64,000 nt of DNA, taken from NCBI GenBank assembly GCA_934130175.1, contig CAKOXP010000003.1:42632-106631 (forward strand), given 5' to 3'. The translations under genes and the position numbers were made by a program. A model generated the notes under the pieces. The model was not told where the DNA came from. It saw nothing but the letters and a program-made list of their open reading frames with translations, and made no database searches. This document shows, piece by piece, positions 59,497-64,000 of this stretch. This DNA comes from an uncultured Bacilli bacterium. Lineage in GTDB: Bacteria; Bacillota_I; Bacilli_A; RF39; UBA660. Every line of letters begins with the position of its first letter. Position 1 is the first letter of the stretch.

Positions 59497-59570
59497 TGGC
59501 AGGGGATGAGAGAATCGAACTCCCAACAGTGGTTTTGGAGACCATTATTATACCATTTAACTAATCCCCT
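59497..59570 (-). tRNA. trnW: tRNA-Trp (anticodon CCA)
   Basis: 74 bases including encoded CCA. The acceptor strands AGGGGAT and ATCCCCT pair fully. The anticodon loop CTCCAAA gives U33 and anticodon CCA. The T-arm has TTCGATT. It is the integration site of the island to its left. Confidence 0.92.
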
Positions 59571-59743
59571 ATTAATGGAATTGACAATGCTATTATATAA
59601 TATAAAGATGTTTTAATCAATACAAAAATTTATTTTATTTTACACACGTAATTATGATTAAATCTATATATTATATTTTTTTTATCAATTTTGTGGTATT
59701 CTAAAGATGTAGGAACTTCAAAAATATATAGTGGGTGATTATT

Positions 59744-60793
59744 ATGTCCAAAAAGAAAAGAAAGTCCAAAAGAAAAAATCAAAAGATAATAACTATTTGT
59801 TTATTAATAGTAATTTTATGTTTAGGAGGAATTATTTATTATTATGTTTTTTCAGATAATGAAGTAGATATTCCTATAATAAAAGAACCTAAAAAAGAAA
59901 AGAAACAACTTAAGATTGTTGATGAAAATAGTAATCAAAGACCAATAGCTGTTATGTATGATAATAATGTTGGATATAATTCACATGCAGGATTGCAAGA
60001 TGCATATCTAAGTTATGAAATAATTGTTGAGGGTGGTCTTACTAGAATTATGGCTTTATTTAAGGATAAAGATGTTTCTTTAATTGGACCAGTTCGTAGT
60101 TCAAGACATTATTTTTTAGATTACGCTTTAGAAAGTGATGCCATATATTGTCATTTTGGATGGAGTGAGTTTGCCAAAAATGATATAACCGCTCTAGGTG
60201 TTAATAATATTAATGGCCTTACAAATGAAAGTGCTTACTGGAGAGATAAAAATATAAGAGCACCACATAATGTTTTTACAAGTACTGAAACATTATATAA
60301 AAAAGCAAAAGAATCTGCATATAAAACAGAAGTTAGCGACTGGAAACTACTTAATTATAGTGTTGATGAAATTAATTTAAGTAATGATGAGAATACAAAT
60401 AGTATCATCGCTAATAATGTAAACCTTAAATATTCTAATTATCAGACGACAAGTTATTCTTACGATAGTGAAAATAACTATTATTTAAGAAGTATGGATG
60501 GTAATCCTCATGTTGATAAAAATACTAAAGAGCAATTACATTATAAAAACATAATTGTAGAAAAGGTTTCAAATCACAATTTAGATAGTTATGGTAGACA
60601 AGATTTGGATACTGTTGGTTCTAATGATGGTTATTATATTACCAATGGTTATGCTATTCCAATTACTTGGAATAAAAGTAGTAGAAGTTCTAAAACTAAA
60701 TATACAGATATTAATGGAAAAGAAATAAAAGTGAATGATGGTAATACATTTATTCAAATAATTCCAGTTACAACACAAATTGAAATAAGTTAG
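59744..60793 (+). CDS. DUF3048 (YerB-like) membrane-anchored protein
   Basis: The 349-residue product has a very basic N-terminus, one membrane helix (about 17-38) and an extracellular domain. That domain has the DUF3048 motifs: NQRPIAVMYDN, YEIIVEGGLTRIMALF, IGPVRSSRHYFLDYALESDAIYCHFGWSEFA, and a C-terminal GNTFIQIIP. B. subtilis YerB is the named relative, with unknown function at the cell surface. ATG 59744 follows GGGTGATT. Ten bases separate it from gpsA, so they may be co-transcribed. Confidence 0.87.
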   Translation: MSKKKRKSKRKNQKIITICLLIVILCLGGIIYYYVFSDNEVDIPIIKEPKKEKKQLKIVDENSNQRPIAVMYDNNVGYNSHAGLQDAYLSYEIIVEGGLTRIMALFKDKDVSLIGPVRSSRHYFLDYALESDAIYCHFGWSEFAKNDITALGVNNINGLTNESAYWRDKNIRAPHNVFTSTETLYKKAKESAYKTEVSDWKLLNYSVDEINLSNDENTNSIIANNVNLKYSNYQTTSYSYDSENNYYLRSMDGNPHVDKNTKEQLHYKNIIVEKVSNHNLDSYGRQDLDTVGSNDGYYITNGYAIPITWNKSSRSSKTKYTDINGKEIKVNDGNTFIQIIPVTTQIEIS

Positions 60794-60803
60794 GAGAAGA
60801 AAA

Positions 60804-61781
60804 ATGAAAGTAGGAATTTTTGGTACGGGTGCATATGGAATGGCATTAGCATCTGTATTATATGAAAATAATATAGATATTACAATGTGGACAAAGTTTG
60901 AAGAAGAAAAACAAGATTTAGAAAAAAATCATGGTAATCCTAAGTTATTGCCAAATTATATTTTACCTAGTGATATAAAGATAACAACCAGTGTAGAAGC
61001 ATGTAGTAGAGATAAGGATTTATTAATTATTGTTATTCCTGCAGCATTTGTTGACTCATTATGCATTGAATTAAAAAAATACATAACAGAAGAACAACAT
61101 ATATGTATAGCATCTAAAGGTATTGAACAAAAAACAGGTTTATTTATTCATAATATAATAGATAATCATATTGGAAGTGATAAGGTAGCAGTTATATCAG
61201 GACCATCCTTCGCTAAAGATATGGTAACTAAAAAACCTATTGGTTTAACTTTGGCAACAAAAAATAAAGAAACAGAAAAGATTGTAAAAGAAGCATTATG
61301 TAACTCTTATTTAAAATTAAGGCATACAAATGATGTAGTTGGTACAGAAATATGTGGTTCTATAAAAAATGTTATTGCATTAGCATCAGGTATGCTAGAT
61401 GGACTTGGAGCTAATGATTCAACAAGGGCAATGCTTATAACTGAATCATTACATGATATAAGTGAAATAATTGAAGCATTTAAAGGAGATCCAAAAACGG
61501 TTTTAAGCTTTGCTGGTTTTGGGGACTTATTATTAACATGTACAAGCGTCAAAAGTAGAAATTTTAGTTTTGGACAAATACTTGGTAAGGGTGTTTCACA
61601 AGAAGAAAAAGAAACATATTTAAAAAATACTACTGTTGAAGGGTATTATACCTTAGAATCAATTTATCAATTGTTAATAGATAAAAATGTAAATATTCCA
61701 ATTATTGATTTAATATATAATATAGTAAAGAAAGAAGAAGATCCAAAAAAGTTATTAACATTTCTTGTGGAAAAAGTTTAA
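60804..61781 (+). CDS. gpsA: NAD(P)-dependent glycerol-3-phosphate dehydrogenase
   Basis: Makes glycerol-3-phosphate from dihydroxyacetone phosphate for phospholipid synthesis, feeding PgsA. The 325-residue product has the Rossmann start VGIFGTGAYGMALA, the family block SGPSFAKDM, the catalytic Lys region CGSIKNVIALASGMLDGLG, the GFGDLLLTC motif and TTVEGYYT. GGAG precedes the ATG. Confidence 0.95.
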   Translation: MKVGIFGTGAYGMALASVLYENNIDITMWTKFEEEKQDLEKNHGNPKLLPNYILPSDIKITTSVEACSRDKDLLIIVIPAAFVDSLCIELKKYITEEQHICIASKGIEQKTGLFIHNIIDNHIGSDKVAVISGPSFAKDMVTKKPIGLTLATKNKETEKIVKEALCNSYLKLRHTNDVVGTEICGSIKNVIALASGMLDGLGANDSTRAMLITESLHDISEIIEAFKGDPKTVLSFAGFGDLLLTCTSVKSRNFSFGQILGKGVSQEEKETYLKNTTVEGYYTLESIYQLLIDKNVNIPIIDLIYNIVKKEEDPKKLLTFLVEKV

Positions 61782-61795
61782 TAACTTTTTATTTT
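61771..61795 (+). terminator. Intrinsic terminator of gpsA
   Basis: AAAAAGTT (61771-61778) pairs with AACTTTTT (61783-61790) around TAAT; it overlaps the stop codon. Confidence 0.75.
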
Positions 61796-61865
61796 ATATT
61801 AATAAATTTATGATATACTATTGTTAAGCATAACAATTGCTTATGTTAAAGAAAGGTAGTGAACT

Positions 61866-62543
61866 ATGAAAAACTTTTTTAAATCATCAATATTTACTTC
61901 AATTGTATTATTTGTATTAGGATTACTTTTAATATTTGAATCAGAGGCTACAATTACAACTATTTCATACATTATAGGCGCAATATTAATGGCTGCAGGT
62001 GCATTTGCATTTGTAAGATACATTAGAAATAATAAAATAGGTTTTGAAACATCAGAATTAGATGTGCTATATGGTATTGTTACAATTGTTTTAGGAATAA
62101 TTGTTGTTACTAATCCTCATGCGATAGCAAGTATTATTCCAATAGTATTAGGAATTGCTATAATTGTTAGTAGTGCAATTAAAATTCAATATGCATTTGA
62201 TTTAAAGAATTGTGACAATGATATGTGGAAAACAACAATGGTAATTGCAATAATAAGTACTATTTGTGGTATCGTCTTACTATTTAATCCATTTGCTGGA
62301 GCTGTTCTTATAATGAGGATAGTAGGAATATTTATTTTAATTTATTCAGTATTAGACATTATTTCAACATTAATTATAAAGAAAAATGTTGATGAATTTA
62401 AGACTATAGTTGAAGCTGAAATTATTGAAGAGACAGAAGATGCTACTTCTAATGATGAAATTGACGAGAAAGAATCATCTAAAAAAACTTCAAAAAATAA
62501 GAAACAAACTCCAAAGAAAAATAAAAAAAGTAATAGCAAATAA
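61866..62543 (+). CDS. DUF308 (HdeD-like) membrane protein with basic tail
   Basis: The 225-residue product has six hydrophobic helices grouped in pairs (about 8-26, 32-52, 68-84, 87-107, 120-140 and 146-168), the DUF308 repeat pattern. An acidic segment and a ~30-residue Lys/Ser-rich C-terminal tail follow. HdeD in E. coli is linked to acid resistance; here the role is unknown. GAAAGG precedes the ATG. It is a single gene between terminators. Confidence 0.82.
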   Translation: MKNFFKSSIFTSIVLFVLGLLLIFESEATITTISYIIGAILMAAGAFAFVRYIRNNKIGFETSELDVLYGIVTIVLGIIVVTNPHAIASIIPIVLGIAIIVSSAIKIQYAFDLKNCDNDMWKTTMVIAIISTICGIVLLFNPFAGAVLIMRIVGIFILIYSVLDIISTLIIKKNVDEFKTIVEAEIIEETEDATSNDEIDEKESSKKTSKNKKQTPKKNKKSNSK

Positions 62544-62558
62544 AAATCTATATAATAG

Positions 62559-62597
62559 GCATAATATTTTTATAAAAATGTAATATTATGCTTTTTA
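62559..62597 (+). terminator. Intrinsic terminator of the DUF308 gene
   Basis: A perfect ten-base stem (62559-62568 with 62582-62591) followed by Ts. Confidence 0.85.
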
Positions 62598-62652
62598 TTT
62601 GAAAAAAAGTTATAAAGAAGATATACTAGTAATCAGAGATGAGGTAGTAAGA

Positions 62653-63186
62653 ATGGAAAATTTAGAAATAGGAAAGAGATATATCATTCATAGTTATAAG
62701 CATGATAGTAAAATCCATAGAGCATGGGATGAAGCTGTTTTATTAGAAATACATGATGATTATCTTATTTTTGGAAATGAAAAAACAAAAGTAACAGAAT
62801 CAGATGGAAGAACATGGCATACAAAAGAACCAGCCGTTTTATATTTTTTTAAAAATAAATGGTATAACATAATAGGACAGTATAAAAAAGATGGTATTTA
62901 TTATTATTGCAATATAGCATCACCATTTATAATAGAAGATGGTGCGATCAAATATATAGATTATGATTTAGATTTAAGAGTATTTCCAGATGGTTCTTTT
63001 AAAGTTTTAGATTGTGGTGAATATAAATACCACAAAAGTTTAATGGGATATTCGAAAAAACTGGATATGATTTTGAAAGAAGAATTATCTGATTTAATAG
63101 AACATGCTCGAAAAAAGGATATAGCCTTTGAAAAAGGAACTGTTGAACATTACTATGAAATTTATAAAGATTTAAAAGTAAAATAA
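62653..63186 (+). CDS. ntdP: Nucleoside tri-/diphosphatase Ntdp (DUF402)
   Basis: DUF402 enzymes of the Ntdp/SP1903 type hydrolyse nucleoside tri- and diphosphates. The 177-residue product (B. subtilis YgaC 176) aligns through its length: IHSYKHDSKIHRAWDEA, VTESDGRTWHTKEPAV, YYYCNIASPF, then KYIDYDLDLRVFPDGS with the metal-binding Asp/Tyr. The ATG at 62653 follows GAGGT; upstream in-frame codons back to 62599 overlap the DUF308 terminator and are unlikely coding. Confidence 0.92.
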   Translation: MENLEIGKRYIIHSYKHDSKIHRAWDEAVLLEIHDDYLIFGNEKTKVTESDGRTWHTKEPAVLYFFKNKWYNIIGQYKKDGIYYYCNIASPFIIEDGAIKYIDYDLDLRVFPDGSFKVLDCGEYKYHKSLMGYSKKLDMILKEELSDLIEHARKKDIAFEKGTVEHYYEIYKDLKVK

Positions 63187-63279
63187 TGTGTAATAATTAT
63201 CATAATACCTAAATATAATATAAGTGGTGAATGCATTTTGTGGCATATATAAAAGATAATGAAAAAAACAAAAAAAGAG
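63187..63279. other. Short gap before the rRNA promoters
   Basis: No gene; AT-rich DNA upstream of P1 may act as an UP-type element. Confidence 0.4.
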
Positions 63280-63308
63280 TTGACTTATTAAGACTGCTCT
63301 GTTATATT
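63280..63308 (+). promoter_or_regulatory. rRNA promoter P1
   Basis: TTGACT (63280-63285), 17 bases, TATATT (63303-63308), followed by GCACGTTGCAAAAATGTG, which can fold (CACGTT with AATGTG). Confidence 0.75.
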
Positions 63309-63443
63309 AGAGAGGCACGTTGCAAAAATGTGTGAATAAATAATAAAAGTTTATTATTATTCATTAAATTTTAGTTAATATTGCCAAAAAAATTAAGAAA
63401 ATATACCATTATGAAATAAAATTAAAAAATTTCAAAAAAAGTA

Positions 63444-63472
63444 TTGACTTATTAAAATTGCTTTGGTATATT
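63444..63472 (+). promoter_or_regulatory. rRNA promoter P2
   Basis: TTGACT (63444-63449), 17 bases, TATATT (63467-63472), followed by the same GCACGTTGCAAAAATGTG hairpin as P1. Confidence 0.75.
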
Positions 63473-63619
63473 AAATGAGCACGTTGCAAAAATGTGTAAA
63501 GTGAATAGAAATTTTTAAAAAAGTGCTATTCACCTAATCCATTGATATATAATAAAAGTTTACATTTTCTTCCATGTAAAGTGGTAAATAAAAAAATGTA
63601 AAAAAATTCAAAAAAAGTA

Positions 63620-63648
63620 TTGACTTATTAAAATGAATTTGATATATT
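63620..63648 (+). promoter_or_regulatory. rRNA promoter P3
   Basis: TTGACT (63620-63625), 17 bases, TATATT (63643-63648), followed by a GCATGT/ACATGC hairpin. Confidence 0.75.
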
Positions 63649-63793
63649 AATGGGGCATGTGAAAAACATGCAAAACAATTTAACTCATTTATACTTTTTA
63701 CTTCATCATTATAATAATGAATGAAGATTCAAACAGATTTTCTTCCATAAAAAATATGGTAAGTAAAAAATGTAAAAAACTTTTAAAAAAGTG

Positions 63794-63822
63794 TTGACAA
63801 AGAATAAATGATTTGTTATATT
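63794..63822 (+). promoter_or_regulatory. rRNA promoter P4
   Basis: TTGACA (63794-63799), 17 bases, TATATT (63817-63822). It is the closest to the 16S gene and the only one with a consensus -35. Confidence 0.8.
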
Positions 63823-63851
63823 GGTAATGCAGCTCGGTTAGAGCAATGCAA

Positions 63852-63866
63852 TGATCTTTGAAAACT
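63852..63866 (+). promoter_or_regulatory. boxA antitermination element
   Basis: TGATCTTTGAAAACT closely matches the Bacillota rrn boxA (TG-TCTTTGAAAACT) in the leader between P4 and 16S. Confidence 0.7.
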
Positions 63867-63934
63867 AAGTAAAACGTCAATTTTGAGTAGCTAGGTAATA
63901 ATTTTAAATTATTAAAAAACAAACTAAAATAAAT

Positions 63935-64000
<66 letters not shown>

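Noticed and set aside
59401..59616. Plus-strand frame over tRNA-Trp
   Set aside because: It is antisense to the tRNA and its terminator.

Overview
The window is a very AT-rich stretch of a low-GC Gram-positive (Bacillota, class Bacilli) chromosome read with the standard bacterial code: Trp is TGG and TGA is used as a stop. Gene content is typical of small-genome gut Bacilli related to the Mollicutes/Erysipelotrichia branch, but the organism carries endospore genes: an alpha/beta SASP, spoIVA, spoVIF and a CotD-like coat gene. Species cannot be named from this sequence alone.

Region 1-16 kb is core genome: a truncated membrane-protein gene, ezrA, thiI, the SASP gene, a Rpn-family gene killed by one nonsense codon, ackA-nrnA-ysxC, spoIVA facing a HopA1-like gene of unknown role, spoVIF, der, hup and cca. 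A solitary IS3-type inverted repeat sits directly after cca. Region 16-36 kb holds a protein made of two tandem nucleotidyltransferase domains, dnaD-nth, recU-PBP1a, gpsB with the RNase P RNA, rodZ/ymfM-like-pgsA-recA, an AIM24 protein, murE, a large SF1 helicase with a nuclease-like tail, dinD, RNase Y and RNase J. Region 36-47 kb holds ftsY-ylxM, a HerA-type ATPase, ffh, an HD/P-loop-kinase fusion, an MgtA-type ATPase, cotD-like, rpoZ and recX. Region 47-52.7 kb holds a YhgE/Pip exporter-like protein with its TetR repressor and a clear operator, a DUF2975/YozG/DUF4173 cluster and a Nudix hydrolase.

Region 52.68-59.57 kb is an accessory island at the 3' end of tRNA-Trp. The intact tRNA lies at the right edge on the minus strand. 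Two further copies of its 3' half, each with a hairpin terminator, lie at 56.7 and 52.7 kb in the same orientation, so the island looks like two tandem integrations. The left part carries an AAA ATPase plus RloB/TOPRIM-like pair, an XRE regulator and a lipoprotein. The right part carries a TIR (ThsB/MTH538-like) gene coupled to a small three-helix membrane protein, an XRE regulator with palindromic sites, a SymE-like protein and a broken tyrosine recombinase. These are the best candidates for phage-defence systems, and the TIR plus membrane-protein pair is the most novel-looking.

Region 59.6-64 kb returns to core genes (DUF3048, gpsA, DUF308, ntdP). It ends with four tandem rRNA promoters spaced about 170 bp apart, a boxA and the start of a 16S rRNA gene. 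The core genes cover cell division and wall synthesis, DNA repair with LexA-like sites at recA and dinD, RNA turnover and protein targeting.
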